A stretch of DNA of 51,889 nt from Thermoplasmata archaeon (GCA_027315455.1 DAHUXZ010000014.1:1-51889), one strand, 5' to 3'; positions 42,761-51,549 are shown, numbered from the stretch's first letter. Translations and numbers: made by a program. Notes: generated by a model not told the origin, from the sequence alone.

Positions 42761-43693
42761 GTGCGCTGCGACGCGTGTCCGCGCGACGCGGTGATCGACC
42801 AGCCGTACCGCGGCGCGCACCTGTGCTCGGCCCACTTCTCCGCCTCCGTCTGGGAGCGGGTCCGCCGCGAGATGCACCGCCAGCTGCCCCGGTTCCGCGG
42901 TGGGACCGTCGCCGTCGCGCTGTCGGGCGGGAAGGACTCCGCCGTCGCGCTCGCGACGGCGGTACGCTACTTCGCCCGCCGCCCGAACGTCCGGCTCGTC
43001 GCGATCAGCGTGGACGAGGGGATCGCCGGCTATCGTCCCGCGACCCTCCGCGCGGCCGCGGCGCTCACCGGGCGCCTCGGGGTCGAGCACGTGATCGTGC
43101 GCGCGAGCGCGGCGCTCGGCGTCTCGACCGACGAAGGGGTCGGCCGCCTCCCGGGGACCGTCCCGTGCTCGTTCTGCGGCGTCTGGCGCCGCCAGCTCCT
43201 CAACCGGGCGGCGCGCGACGTCGGTGCCGATGTCCTGGTCCTCGGGTTCAACCTGGACGACCTCGCCCAGACGGTCCTCATGAACCTCGCACGGGCCGAC
43301 CTCGGTCGCCTCGCGCGGATGGCCCCCCACCGGGACCGCGCCCCGGGGCTCGTCCCACGGATCGCCCCCCTCGCTCAGGTCCCGGAGCGCGAGGTGTACC
43401 TCTACGCCCGGCTTTCGGAGCTTCCGTTCGACCACGGGGAGTGCCCCCACGCCTCCGCTGCCGCCCGCAACGTCTTCCGCGAGGTCGTCTGGCGCCTCGA
43501 GGAGGAGATCCCGGGGACGCGGCACGCGCTGCTCCGCACGCAGGCCGCGCTCGCCGACCTCCTCCGTACCGGCAGCGACGCCGGCCCGGCCCGCTGCGTC
43601 GACTGCGGCGAACCCGCGACGGGGGAGCGGTGCCGCGCGTGCGACTACCTGCGCCTCGCCCGCAATCCGCTTATGGGGGCGGCCCGCTCCTGA
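42761..43693 (+). CDS. TtuA/TtcA/Ncs6-like tRNA sulfurtransferase (PP-loop)
   Basis: A 310-residue adenylating tRNA-modification enzyme. The N-terminal zinc finger begins CDACPRDA with a further Cys and His at about 22 and 25. The PP-loop is SGGKDS at 55-60. A Cys pair is at 136 and 139 (PCSFCGVWRR), which with a later Cys at GECPHA would bind an Fe-S cluster. A C-terminal zinc finger is seen as CVDCGEPATGERCRACD. This arrangement fits the TtuA/Ncs6 group that thiolates U54 or the wobble uridine. The GTG start follows a TATA-like TCAAATA about 26 nt upstream. Confidence 0.88.
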   Translation: MRCDACPRDAVIDQPYRGAHLCSAHFSASVWERVRREMHRQLPRFRGGTVAVALSGGKDSAVALATAVRYFARRPNVRLVAISVDEGIAGYRPATLRAAAALTGRLGVEHVIVRASAALGVSTDEGVGRLPGTVPCSFCGVWRRQLLNRAARDVGADVLVLGFNLDDLAQTVLMNLARADLGRLARMAPHRDRAPGLVPRIAPLAQVPEREVYLYARLSELPFDHGECPHASAAARNVFREVVWRLEEEIPGTRHALLRTQAALADLLRTGSDAGPARCVDCGEPATGERCRACDYLRLARNPLMGAARS

Positions 43694-43698
43694 CCGCG

Positions 43699-44625
43699 AT
43701 GGAGAACCCGCCGGCCCCCGCGACGGGGAGCGACCCGCGCGATTCGGTCCGCACGCGCGTCTTCGTCGTCGGCGCGGGCATCATGGGCAGCGGGATCGCG
43801 GCGCAGAGCGCCCTCGCCGGCTGCGCCGTGACCCTCGAAGACGTGAGCGAGGAGCTGGCGCGGCGTGGGCTCGAGAACGCGCGGCGCGCCCTCGACAGCG
43901 CGGTCCGCCGCGGGCGGGTCTCCCCGGCGAGCCGGGACGAGGCGCTCGCGAACATCGACACGGCGATCGGCCTCCGCCGGGCCGACGCGGCCCAGATCGT
44001 CATCGAGGCGGCGCCGGAGAACCTCGAGCTCAAACGGGCGATCTTCGCCGAGCTCGAGGGGGCCGCCCACCCCTCGGCGATCCTCGCCACGAACACCTCC
44101 TCCCTCCCGGTCACCTCGATCGCGGCGGGACTGCGCGACCCGGGCCGCGTCGTCGGGCTCCACTTCTTCAACCCCGTGCTGCAGATGGACCTCGTCGAGG
44201 TGATCCCGGGCCTGAGGACGCGGCCGGAGGTCACCGAGGCCGTCCATGCCTTCGCGCGCACCCTCGGCAAGACGGTCGTCGCCTCCCGCGACAGCCCCGG
44301 CTTCGTCACGACCCGCGCCCTCGCCGTCCTGGTCAACGAGGCGGCGTGGATGCTCTACGAGGGCACCGCGTCGCGGGACGACATCGACACCGCCTACAAG
44401 CTCGGGTTCCACCATCCGATGGGACCGTTCGAGCTCACCGACCTGGTCGGCCTCGACACCGCCCTCGCCATCCTGGACGTCCTCTGGGACGGCTTCCGGG
44501 ACAGCCGCTACCGGGCCTGCCCGCTCCTTCGCTCGATGGTCGCGGCCGGCAAGCTGGGCCGCAAGACCGGTGAGGGGTTCTATGCCTACCCGCGCGAGGC
44601 GCCCCCGCCGGGGCCGGCGCCATGA
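43699..44625 (+). CDS. 3-hydroxyacyl-CoA dehydrogenase
   Basis: A 308-residue enzyme oxidising 3-hydroxyacyl-CoA with NAD+ in beta-oxidation or related acyl-CoA pathways. Features: Rossmann GAGIMGSG at 25-32, ATNTSSLPVTSIA, the catalytic His-containing GLHFFNPVLQMDLVEVI, and the C-terminal helical domain with PGFVTTRALAVLVNEAA and GFHHPMGPFELTDLVGLD. It is a stand-alone single-domain form, without an enoyl-CoA hydratase fusion. It starts 5 bases after the sulfurtransferase gene and its stop overlaps the PrsW gene (ATGA). Confidence 0.93.
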   Translation: MENPPAPATGSDPRDSVRTRVFVVGAGIMGSGIAAQSALAGCAVTLEDVSEELARRGLENARRALDSAVRRGRVSPASRDEALANIDTAIGLRRADAAQIVIEAAPENLELKRAIFAELEGAAHPSAILATNTSSLPVTSIAAGLRDPGRVVGLHFFNPVLQMDLVEVIPGLRTRPEVTEAVHAFARTLGKTVVASRDSPGFVTTRALAVLVNEAAWMLYEGTASRDDIDTAYKLGFHHPMGPFELTDLVGLDTALAILDVLWDGFRDSRYRACPLLRSMVAAGKLGRKTGEGFYAYPREAPPPGPAP

Positions 44626-45479
44626 GCGCGCTGTCCGGCATCGAGGACCTGATCGCCCTGCTTCTGGCCGCGCTCTTTCCGGCCCTCGTCTGGCTCGCCT
44701 GGATCCGCAGCACCGAGCGCTACGGGAAGGAGCCGTGGGGACCGCTGCTCGGGTCGTTCTTCTACGGGGCGCTGTTCGCCACGATCGTCGCCGCGATCCT
44801 CGAGGCGGTCCTCGTCGCGGCGGGCACGAAGCTGTCGCAGGCGTACCCGGCCCCGGAGTTCACGTTCCTCAACGGCAGCTCCCCGCTCGGCTACTTCTTC
44901 CTCGTCCTCGTCATCGCCCCGCTCGTCGAGGAGGGCCTCAAGGCCTCCGGCGTCGTCCGCGCGCGGGCGCGGCTTTCCGTCGTCTCCGACGGCCTCGTCT
45001 TCGGGGCGGCCGTCGGGCTCGGGTTCGGCTTCTTCGAGACGTTCTTCTACGGCCTCGGCGCCTTCCTCACCGGCGGGCTCGTCGCCGGCATCCTCCTCAT
45101 CCTCGTCCGCAGCCTATCGAGCGTCCTTCTGCACGGCAGCACGACCGCCATGTTCGGCTACGGCTACGCCGAGAGCCGCCTCAACCACCGCGCCGGCTAC
45201 GCCGGCGGCTACTACCTGCTCGCCGTCGCGATGCACGCGGGGTTCAACGCCCTCGCCGGCCTCGGGGCGATCGTCGCGCTCCTCGGCTTCTCGGCCAGCA
45301 TCCAGGACTACGCCAGCCTGGTCGGTCTCCTCCTGGTCTTCGTCTACGCCTTCGTGGCGATCGAGCATGCCCGGGCCGTCATCCTGCGGACCGACTTCCC
45401 CGGTGCCGCACAGGTCCACCCGCGCTTCCGGCCCCCGTCCGTCGCGCCCCGGCCGGGACCGCCCCCGCGGTCCCGCTAG
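44622..45479 (+). CDS. PrsW-family intramembrane metalloprotease
   Basis: A 285-residue membrane protein with about eight hydrophobic segments. Motifs of PrsW proteases are clear: an APLVEEGLK segment with the paired Glu, GFGFFETFFYGL, LHGSTTAMFGY and AMHAGFNALAG with conserved His. In bacteria PrsW cleaves anti-sigma factors; the archaeal targets are unknown. The C-terminal 35 residues are Pro/Arg-rich and cytoplasmic. Three bases separate its stop from that of the convergent DUF6015-like gene. Confidence 0.88.
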   Translation: MSALSGIEDLIALLLAALFPALVWLAWIRSTERYGKEPWGPLLGSFFYGALFATIVAAILEAVLVAAGTKLSQAYPAPEFTFLNGSSPLGYFFLVLVIAPLVEEGLKASGVVRARARLSVVSDGLVFGAAVGLGFGFFETFFYGLGAFLTGGLVAGILLILVRSLSSVLLHGSTTAMFGYGYAESRLNHRAGYAGGYYLLAVAMHAGFNALAGLGAIVALLGFSASIQDYASLVGLLLVFVYAFVAIEHARAVILRTDFPGAAQVHPRFRPPSVAPRPGPPPRSR

Positions 45480-45482
45480 GGC

Positions 45483-45890
45483 TCAGGACGGCGGGGCCGG
45501 CGGGACCTCGCGCTTCTCCGACCGGTTCCACGCGCTGTCGCCGATCTCGCGGTAGAGCGCGGCGGTCTCGTCCGACGCCGGGGCGTCCCGCGTCTCGCCG
45601 ACGAGGCGGATGCGGTCCTTCTTGAGCAACCAGTAGTGGATGCGCCAGGTCTTCCCCCGCGAGACGGTCGCGTCCTCCTCCTCGCTCGTCAGGAGCCCTT
45701 CCTCCTCAAGCTGGTAGAAACGGTCCCGGTCGTCGCTGGAGAGCTTGTTGTCGAGGACGGAGTCCTCGTGGCCGAAGTAGCCGAGGACCATCCGGGCGAC
45801 GGGGCGCACGTCGGGCTCCGTCATCTTTCCCCGAAGGACGAGGGTGCGCTCGAGGGCCCGGACGAGCTCCTCCTCGGTGATCGCCGCCAC
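45483..45890 (-). CDS. DUF6015-like small protein
   Basis: A 135-residue soluble protein. ITEEELVRALERTLVLRGKM, FGHEDSVLDNKLSSDDRDRF, LEEEGLLTSEEE and TWRIHYWLLKKDRI resemble the DUF6015 family that I associate with Thermoplasmata; function unknown. The pattern of an all-helical part followed by a beta pair around WRIHYW looks like a winged-helix regulator, which is inference. The GTG start has a TATA-like GATAGTC about 32 nt upstream. It is divergent from pus10. Confidence 0.65.
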   Translation of the reverse strand: MAAITEEELVRALERTLVLRGKMTEPDVRPVARMVLGYFGHEDSVLDNKLSSDDRDRFYQLEEEGLLTSEEEDATVSRGKTWRIHYWLLKKDRIRLVGETRDAPASDETAALYREIGDSAWNRSEKREVPPAPPS

Positions 45891-46007
45891 AGTCTCACCC
45901 GGGCCACTCTTCCGGCGACTATCAAGGTGCCGGTGCGTCCGCCTCCCCGCCGTCCCGTCCGCGGGGGAGGCAAGGTCTTGAGGAAGGGCCGGGTCCGGCG
46001 GGCCCCG

Positions 46008-47261
46008 ATGACCGAGGCGGCCGCTCCCCGTCCCCCCGTCACGTTCCCCCTGGACGAGGCGACGCTGACCGCCGCCCGGCGCGCGCTCCCCCTCGGCCTC
46101 TGCCCGGAGTGCTACGGCCGGCTCTTCGGCCGCCTCGGACACGGCCTTTCGAACCCCGAGCGGTCGGCCCGGCTGGCCGCCGCGCTCGGCGAGGCGCTCC
46201 CTTCGCCCGACGGGGCCTGCCGGCTCTGCCGCGGGGCGTTCGACCGATGGGAGACGTGGACCCAGCGGGTCCGCGCGGCCGCCACGGGGCTCGAGTGGCA
46301 CCGCTTCGCGTGCGGCTCCCGCTGGGACCCGGAGATCCTCGCCCACGAAGAGACCCTCTGGGTCGAGGTCGGCAGCGCCTTCGGCGAGAGCGCCCGCGGC
46401 GCGTTCAACCGGGAGCTCGGAAAGCGCCTCGAGGTCGCGACCGGCGCCGTCGGCGGCCCGGACCGGCCCGACCTCGTCTTCCTCGCCGACCTCCCGGCGG
46501 GCCGCGTCGAGGTGACGGTGCTGCCCATCTACTTCGCCGGCCGCTACCGCAAGCTCGACCGGACCCTTCCGCAGACGCGGTGGCCCTGCCGCCGGTGCGA
46601 GGGGCGCGGCTGCGATCGGTGCGGCGGGACCGGTAAGACCTACCCGACGAGCGTCGAGGAGCTCGTGGCCGCGCCGTTCCTCGCGGCGACGGGGGGAACG
46701 GGGACCCGCTTCCACGGGATGGGACGCGAGGACATCGACGCGCGGATGCTCGGAGGAGGTCGGCCGTTCGTCCTCGAGATCGACCGGCCCCACACCCGCA
46801 CCGTCGACGTCGGGGCGACCGCCGCCGAGGTCAATCGCACCGCGGAGGGCCGGGTCGAGGTCCTCGAGATGGTCCCGGCCGTCGCGGCCGAGGTCGTCCG
46901 GGTCAAGGAGGCGGCCCCGCTCAAGAGCTACCGCGTCACCGTCCGCGGCGAGGCGCCGGAGGCAAAGATTAATGAGGCCCTGGCGTTCGTTGCGGGCCGG
47001 GCCATCGCCCAGCGGACGCCCACCCGGGTCGCCCACCGCCGAGCCGACCGCGTACGGACGCGTCGGATCGTCGCGGGGCGGCTTGTCGAGGCGGCCCAAG
47101 GGCGGTTCACGCTCGACCTGCGCGCCGAGGCCGGCACGTACATCAAGGAGTGGGTGGAAGGAGATGGAGGCCGCACCGAGCCGAGTCTCGCCCAGCTGCT
47201 CGGGGTGCCGCTGAGCGTCGAGTACCTCGACGTGCTAGAGATCCACGACCGGGAAGGTTGA
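46008..47261 (+). CDS. pus10: tRNA pseudouridine synthase Pus10
   Basis: A 417-residue archaeal Pus10, which makes pseudouridine 54 and 55 in tRNAs. The N-terminal THUMP-like part carries a zinc site built from CPECYG and CRLCRG; a further CRRCEGRGCDRCGG zinc motif lies near 190-203. The catalytic motif GREDIDARMLGGGRPF places the catalytic Asp at about 242-244, and the C-terminal part has GTYIKEWVEGDGGRT. It heads an operon with rpl21e four bases downstream. Confidence 0.94.
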   Translation: MTEAAAPRPPVTFPLDEATLTAARRALPLGLCPECYGRLFGRLGHGLSNPERSARLAAALGEALPSPDGACRLCRGAFDRWETWTQRVRAAATGLEWHRFACGSRWDPEILAHEETLWVEVGSAFGESARGAFNRELGKRLEVATGAVGGPDRPDLVFLADLPAGRVEVTVLPIYFAGRYRKLDRTLPQTRWPCRRCEGRGCDRCGGTGKTYPTSVEELVAAPFLAATGGTGTRFHGMGREDIDARMLGGGRPFVLEIDRPHTRTVDVGATAAEVNRTAEGRVEVLEMVPAVAAEVVRVKEAAPLKSYRVTVRGEAPEAKINEALAFVAGRAIAQRTPTRVAHRRADRVRTRRIVAGRLVEAAQGRFTLDLRAEAGTYIKEWVEGDGGRTEPSLAQLLGVPLSVEYLDVLEIHDREG

Positions 47262-47265
47262 ATCG

Positions 47266-47577
47266 ATGGTCAAGAGCTCGAAGGGATTCCGTTCGCGCAC
47301 CCGCGGAACGCTGACGAAGGATGTCCGCGAGCGCGGGCGCCCGCCCGTGACGCGCTACCTGCAGACGTTCGCGGTCGGCGACCAGGTCATCGTCCGTCTC
47401 GAGGCCTCCGAGCCCCGCGGCATGCCGCACCCCCGCTACCAGGGCCGCGTCTGCGTCGTCCTCGGGAAGGTCGGCCGCGCCTACCGCATCGAGTTCCGGG
47501 ACGGCCAGAAGCGCAAGGAGCTCATCGCGAACCCCGTCCACCTCATCCGGGCGAACCAGGGAGGCCCCCGTGCCTGA
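47266..47577 (+). CDS. rpl21e: 50S ribosomal protein L21e
   Basis: A 103-residue archaeal/eukaryotic-type L21e of normal length. Seen: KSSKGFRSRTRGTLTKDVRE, the SH3-like beta barrel with FAVGDQVIVRLEA and GMPHPRYQGRVCVVLGKVG, and the C-terminal PVHLIRAN. It sits in the conserved archaeal order pus10-rpl21e-rpoF-DUF655-ksgA. Its stop overlaps the rpoF start by 8 bases. Confidence 0.95.
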   Translation: MVKSSKGFRSRTRGTLTKDVRERGRPPVTRYLQTFAVGDQVIVRLEASEPRGMPHPRYQGRVCVVLGKVGRAYRIEFRDGQKRKELIANPVHLIRANQGGPRA

Positions 47578-47884
47578 ACCGGTGCCGCTCGCGCGCGTGA
47601 AAGAGCTCCTCACGGCCGAAGCCGGACGCCGCACCCTCCCCCGGGAGGCGATGCTCGCCCAGCAGCACGCCGACCTCTTCGCCCGGCTGGCCGTCGCGGA
47701 GACCGACCAGCTCGTCGCGGAGCTGCGGCAGCTCCCCGGCGTCGACGCGGCACTCGCCATCAAGCTCGCGGACACCCTCCCCCAGTATCCGGAGGAGATC
47801 CGGCTCCTGCTGTCGAAGGAGCGGGTCCTTCTGGACGAGGCGCAGCTCACCCGGCTGCTGGAGACGATCGCCCACTACCGATGA
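47570..47884 (+). CDS. rpoF: DNA-directed RNA polymerase subunit F (Rpo4/Rpb4)
   Basis: A 104-residue Rpo4, which with Rpo7 forms the polymerase stalk. Recognised by its position after rpl21e, length, and the all-helical C-terminal HRDC-like part (AIKLADTLPQYPEEIRLLLSKERVLL). The start is a GTG inside the rpl21e 3' end. The stop TGA at 47882-47884 overlaps the ATG of the DUF655 gene (ATGA). Confidence 0.92.
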   Translation: MPEPVPLARVKELLTAEAGRRTLPREAMLAQQHADLFARLAVAETDQLVAELRQLPGVDAALAIKLADTLPQYPEEIRLLLSKERVLLDEAQLTRLLETIAHYR

Positions 47885-48445
47885 GCGGGGGGAGCGGCCA
47901 CGGAGAACTACGCGTACATCCTGGACTACCTGCCGCAGGGCCGGCAGACCGAGCGCGGCTTCCACCGCGAGCCGGTCGCCCTCGGACTCGGTGAATCGGA
48001 GCTCAAGCTCCTCGAGATCCTGCCCCGCCCCGGTCAGGCGTTGAGCGTCGGCGGGCGCATCCCGCTCGTTCCCGTCGGGGGCGTCGCGCCGCCGATCGAC
48101 CACGTCCGACGCCGCCTCGCCTACGGCGACCTCACCGCGGCGGCGCGGACGGAGCTTCCCCTCGCGCTCGAGAAGCTGGTCCTCGCCGACCCGCCGCGGT
48201 TCCTGCGCTTCTTCAACGAGGCGCCGGCGGTCTCCCGTCGCTTCCACCTCCTCGAGCTTTTGCCCGGCATCGGCAAGAAGACGATGCAGGCGATCGTCGA
48301 CGAGCGCCGCCGGGGCGCGTTCACGAGCTTTGCGGACCTCGAATCGAGGGTCCATGTGAAGAACCCGGAGAGGCTCCTCGTCGGGCGGATCGAGCTGGAG
48401 CTGAGCGGTGTCGAGGACAAGTACCGCCTCTTCATCGCTCCCTGA
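47881..48445 (+). CDS. DUF655 protein, interrupted by a one-base frameshift at a G6 run
   Basis: The body of this gene (ENYAYILDYLPQGRQ, GFHREPVALG, LKLLEILPRPGQALSVGGRI, then a helix-hairpin-helix PGIGKKTMQAIVDERRRG) is a clear DUF655 protein, an archaeal RNA-binding-type family always near ksgA. Its frame opens right after the rpoF stop with no ATG, GTG or TTG. The natural start is the ATG at 47881, overlapping the rpoF stop, but it is one base out of frame. Removing one G from the run at 47887-47892 gives an intact 187-residue protein beginning MSGGAATENYAY. Either the sequence has one G too many, the mRNA slips, or the gene is damaged. Confidence 0.85.
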
Positions 48446-49310
48446 CGGCGACCGGCCGGGCGTCCCCCATCGTCCCGCCGAGATCGAGCGGACCCTCGCC
48501 GCCCTCGGGATCCGCCCCGCCCGCCCGCTCGGGCAGTCGTTCCTCACCGACCCGTTCATCGCCGACGCCGAGGCGGCGCTCGTCGGGCCCGTGGCCCCCG
48601 GCGCCCTCCTCGAGGTCGGGGGCGGGCTCGGGATCCTGACCGAGGCGCTCCTGCGCCGCGGGGTCCGCGGGCTGACGGTCGTCGAGCGGGACCCGCGGCT
48701 CGCCGCGCACCTCACGCGGGTCTTCGACGGGGAGATCCAGGTGCGCGAGGAGGACGCCCGCACGACGTCGCTCGACGGCGTCTCCCACATCGCGGGAAAC
48801 CTCCCGTTCTCGGTCGCCACGCCCCTCCTGCTGCGCTTCTTCGCCGCGCGGGTCCCGCGGATCGTGGCCCTCGTGCAGCGCGAGGTCGCGGACCGGCTCG
48901 CGGCGGGGCCGGGGTCGGGCGCCTACGGCCGGCTCACGATCGCCGCGGCGCTCTTTGGGGAGGTCGAGCTCGCCCAGGTCGTCCCCTCGGCGGCGTTCTA
49001 TCCCCCGCCCGCCGTGGACGGCCGCCTCATCGCGTTCACCGCTCGGCCCGGTCCGCTGCCGGTCCCCTCGGTCCCCCGTCTCGAGCGCATCGTCGCGACC
49101 CTCTTCTCGGCCCGGAGAAAGCAGCTCGGGAACCTGATGCCCCGCCTCGTCCCGCGGGCCGATGCGGAGCGCGTCGCCCGGGCGAGCGGCTGGCCCGCGG
49201 ACTGGGGCCATCGCCGCCCCGAGGAGCTCCCCCCGGAGGCGTTCTTCGCCCTGGCGAGGACCCTGGGCGCGGTTCGGCCCCCCGAACGACGGTCTGCGGC
49301 AGGGCCCTAG
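48408..49310 (+). CDS. ksgA: 16S rRNA dimethyladenosine transferase (Dim1/KsgA)
   Basis: A 300-residue rRNA methyltransferase that dimethylates two adjacent adenosines near the 3' end of 16S rRNA. Motifs: PLGQSFLTDPFIAD, SAM-binding LLEVGGGLGILTEALL, VVERDPRLAAHL, catalytic NLPFSVATPLLLRF (motif IV, NLPF-type), and LFSARRKQLGNL with a C-terminal helical domain. No ATG is available; the GTG at 48408 overlaps DUF655 by 38 bases and is the only start that keeps the N-terminal helix. Confidence 0.93.
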   Translation: MSRTSTASSSLPDGDRPGVPHRPAEIERTLAALGIRPARPLGQSFLTDPFIADAEAALVGPVAPGALLEVGGGLGILTEALLRRGVRGLTVVERDPRLAAHLTRVFDGEIQVREEDARTTSLDGVSHIAGNLPFSVATPLLLRFFAARVPRIVALVQREVADRLAAGPGSGAYGRLTIAAALFGEVELAQVVPSAAFYPPPAVDGRLIAFTARPGPLPVPSVPRLERIVATLFSARRKQLGNLMPRLVPRADAERVARASGWPADWGHRRPEELPPEAFFALARTLGAVRPPERRSAAGP

Positions 49311-49351
49311 GCTTAAGGCCCCCGTCGGCGAATGTACCCCCGAGGGGCCCC

Positions 49352-49645
49352 GTGATCCTCCGGCTCTACTTCGCCCGGCCGAGGGCCGGCCAGGCGGCCG
49401 AGTACGCCGAGATCCTGAAGCGGACGATCGTGCCGTCCGTCCGCCGCCAGACCGGCTGCCTCGAGGTCCGCGTCGGCCGCACCTTCTCGCCCGAGGGCCA
49501 GGTCGGGTTCGTCGTCCTGAGCCTCTGGGACTCCCTCGACCACCTCAAGGAGGCGACCGGCGGTCTCTGGCCCGACCCCATCGTCTCCGCGGAGGAGGCC
49601 CCCCTGCTCGAATCGACCTCGTGCGTCCACTTCGAGGAGCTCTGA
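49352..49645 (+). CDS. ABM-like (dimeric ferredoxin-fold monooxygenase) small protein
   Basis: A 97-residue protein with the alpha/beta pattern of antibiotic biosynthesis monooxygenase-like domains: strand MILRLYFARPRA, helix AAEYAEILKRTIVPSVR, then GCLEVRVGRT and VGFVVLSLWDSLDHLKEATGG. Members are quinol or haem-linked oxygenases or simply structural. It starts at GTG with GAGGGG upstream, 41 bases after ksgA. No specific substrate can be named. Confidence 0.7.
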   Translation: MILRLYFARPRAGQAAEYAEILKRTIVPSVRRQTGCLEVRVGRTFSPEGQVGFVVLSLWDSLDHLKEATGGLWPDPIVSAEEAPLLESTSCVHFEEL

Positions 49646-49656
49646 GGCCGCCGACC

Positions 49657-50124
49657 GTGCCGTCGTACCCCAACCCCGTCTACCGGTCCGTCCTCGCCCG
49701 GACCGCGGCGCCGTTCGTGCCGGTCTGGCTGTTCGGGTTCGTCCTCGCCCTCACGCTCGGACGCCTCGGCCTCGCCACCACGGGAGCCACGGGGCTCGAA
49801 GGGTTCGCGCTCGCGTTCAGCGTCGTCGTCCTCGGGCTGTTCGGCGTGCTCGCCGGCTGGGAGCGGCGGCGCGCCCCTCGCGCGGTCGACCTCGACGTCG
49901 ACCGCATCTCCGGCACCGCCCCCGGGGCGGGGTCGATCGACTTCGGGGCGATCACCGCGATCCGGGCGGGGGGGTTCTACGGTTGCCGGGTCGAGGCCCG
50001 TGTCCCGTCCGGCCCGGACGGCACGGCTCGCCGCCTCGATTGGCTGTATCTCACGCGGGACAACGCCGAACGTCTCTCGCTCGCCGTGGCGGCCTGGCGC
50101 GAGCGAGAGTCGGCGCCCGCCTAG
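49657..50124 (+). CDS. Two-helix membrane protein with C-terminal beta domain
   Basis: A 155-residue protein. Two hydrophobic segments (APFVPVWLFGFVLALTLG and GFALAFSVVVLGLFGVLAG) are followed by a soluble beta-rich domain of about 80 residues (RAVDLDVDRISGTA, FYGCRVEARV, LDWLYLTRDNAERLSLAVAAW) that resembles the small membrane-associated PH-like domains. No named family recognised. The GTG start is 11 bases after the preceding stop, so the two are likely cotranscribed. Confidence 0.65.
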   Translation: MPSYPNPVYRSVLARTAAPFVPVWLFGFVLALTLGRLGLATTGATGLEGFALAFSVVVLGLFGVLAGWERRRAPRAVDLDVDRISGTAPGAGSIDFGAITAIRAGGFYGCRVEARVPSGPDGTARRLDWLYLTRDNAERLSLAVAAWRERESAPA

Positions 50125-50157
50125 GCCGGGGCCCGCGGTCCCCGAGCCCCTCCCGCC

Positions 50158-50164
50158 GTTATAG
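50158..50164 (+). promoter_or_regulatory. TATA-like box of the 2-hydroxyacid dehydrogenase gene
   Basis: GTTATAG centred 26 nt before the ATG at 50187 in a GC-rich gap. Confidence 0.55.
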
Positions 50165-50186
50165 CCCCGCACCCCCTTTCCGTCCG

Positions 50187-51164
50187 ATGGCGACCGCGAC
50201 GCCCCGGCTCCTCGTGACGTTGCCGGTCTCCCCGGGCCTGCGCGCCACGATCGCCGGGCGCCTTCCCGGCGTGCCGGTAAAGTTCGCGACGCCGGCCGAC
50301 GAGGGACCCTGGCCGACCGTGGAGGCGATGCTCGTCGGGAGCCTCGCGCGCGAGCTCCCGCGCTGGCGTCGCGACCTCGCCCCGAGGCTCCGGTTCGTGC
50401 AGCAACTGTTCACCGGGCTCGATCGGTTCCCGTTCGCCGCGTTCGGGCCCGAGGTCGCGGTCGCGGGGAACGTCGGGGCGTACGCCCCGTTCGTAGCGGA
50501 GCACGCGGTCGCGCTGGTACTGGCCCTCGCCCACGAGATCGTTCCGAACTTCGAGAAAGTGCGACGGGGAACCCTGCGCCCTCCGACCCCCAACCGCTAC
50601 CTCCTCGGCGGGACCGCGCTCATCCTGGGGTTCGGCGAGATCGGCCGCGAGACGGGCGAGCGCCTTCGGGCCTTCGGCATGCGGGTGGAAGGGGTCGGAC
50701 GGACCGGGGACCCCCGGCCGGGGGCGGACCGGATGCACACGGCGGCGGAACTCGCCTCGGCGCTCGCGGGCGCGGACGTGATCGTCGACTGCCGCCCCCT
50801 CACGCGCGCGACCCGTGGGACGATCGACGCCGCGGCGCTCGCCGCGATGCGCCCGACCGCGATCTTCGTCAATGTCGGGCGGGCGGCGACGGTCGACGAG
50901 ACCGCGCTCTTCGACCACCTGCGCCGACACGCGGAGTTCCGGGCCGGGACGGACGTGTGGTGGCGGGAGGACTTCGAGGGCGGAGAGCTCGGCAGCGCCC
51001 ACCCGTTCGTCGGGCTTCCCAACTTCCTCGGGACGCCGCACGTCGCCGGGGTGGGGTCCGCCGCCCGCTCCCGCGCAGAGACGCTCGCGGTGGAGAACCT
51101 CGTCCGCTTCTTCTCCGGGATCGGCCCCCATCACGTCGCCGACCGCGCGGACTACCTCGACTGA
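50187..51164 (+). CDS. D-isomer-specific 2-hydroxyacid dehydrogenase
   Basis: A 325-residue NAD(P)-dependent dehydrogenase. The Rossmann motif LGFGEIGRETGERL has its GxGxxG at 148-153; IFVNVGRAATVDE carries the catalytic Arg; a Glu lies in the REDFEGGEL segment; and TPHVAG provides the catalytic His at about 285. Substrates in the family include hydroxypyruvate/glycerate, glyoxylate, lactate and phosphoglycerate. Glycerate metabolism is already suggested by the kinase at 39-40 kb, so hydroxypyruvate or glyoxylate reduction is plausible, but this is inference. Confidence 0.9.
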   Translation: MATATPRLLVTLPVSPGLRATIAGRLPGVPVKFATPADEGPWPTVEAMLVGSLARELPRWRRDLAPRLRFVQQLFTGLDRFPFAAFGPEVAVAGNVGAYAPFVAEHAVALVLALAHEIVPNFEKVRRGTLRPPTPNRYLLGGTALILGFGEIGRETGERLRAFGMRVEGVGRTGDPRPGADRMHTAAELASALAGADVIVDCRPLTRATRGTIDAAALAAMRPTAIFVNVGRAATVDETALFDHLRRHAEFRAGTDVWWREDFEGGELGSAHPFVGLPNFLGTPHVAGVGSAARSRAETLAVENLVRFFSGIGPHHVADRADYLD

Positions 51165-51549
51165 CGGTCCACTCCGCCCGAAGGGTATCCCCGAGGCGGG
51201 CGCCGAAAGGGAACGCCGCGTCCTTCGCGGCCGGGGAGGAGCCCGTTCCAAGAGGGGTCCCACCGCCGTGACGTTCGACCTTTCACCACGATCGCCCTGC
51301 CGCCGGTGTCGAGGGTCCTTCCGGTCAGTACCCGGCCGACCTGCGCGGTGCGAGAGCGCGACGGTCCTGGCGGGGCCAGTGGCTACCTCGGCATCGCGAT
51401 CGGACCCGCGAAGACCTTCGTCCCGATCCGCGACGCGTCGCCTGCCAAGGGGTCCCCTGGCCCCCCGGCCCTCCTCAGGACGGTCGGGTTCCCCCCGAGG
51501 GAAGCGCGGGTCTGCCGTCAGGGCCGCCCCCCCGGTCAGCCGAGTTGGC
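51165..51549. other. Intergenic region beside an insertion sequence
   Basis: About 385 bases with no recognisable gene on either strand. Frames are short or Arg/Pro-rich. Composition is similar to the core genome except near the right end, where the inverted repeat begins. Confidence 0.45.

Noticed and set aside
47882-47884. Read-through of the rpoF TGA to make an RpoF-DUF655 fusion or selenocysteine
   Set aside because: The two frames coincide, but an ATGA-overlapping start plus a one-base indel in a G6 run explains the data more simply, and no SECIS-like hairpin was evident.
51165-51549. Gene remnant beside the right-end transposase
   Set aside because: Frames of 60-100 residues exist, but none has recognisable motifs or natural composition.
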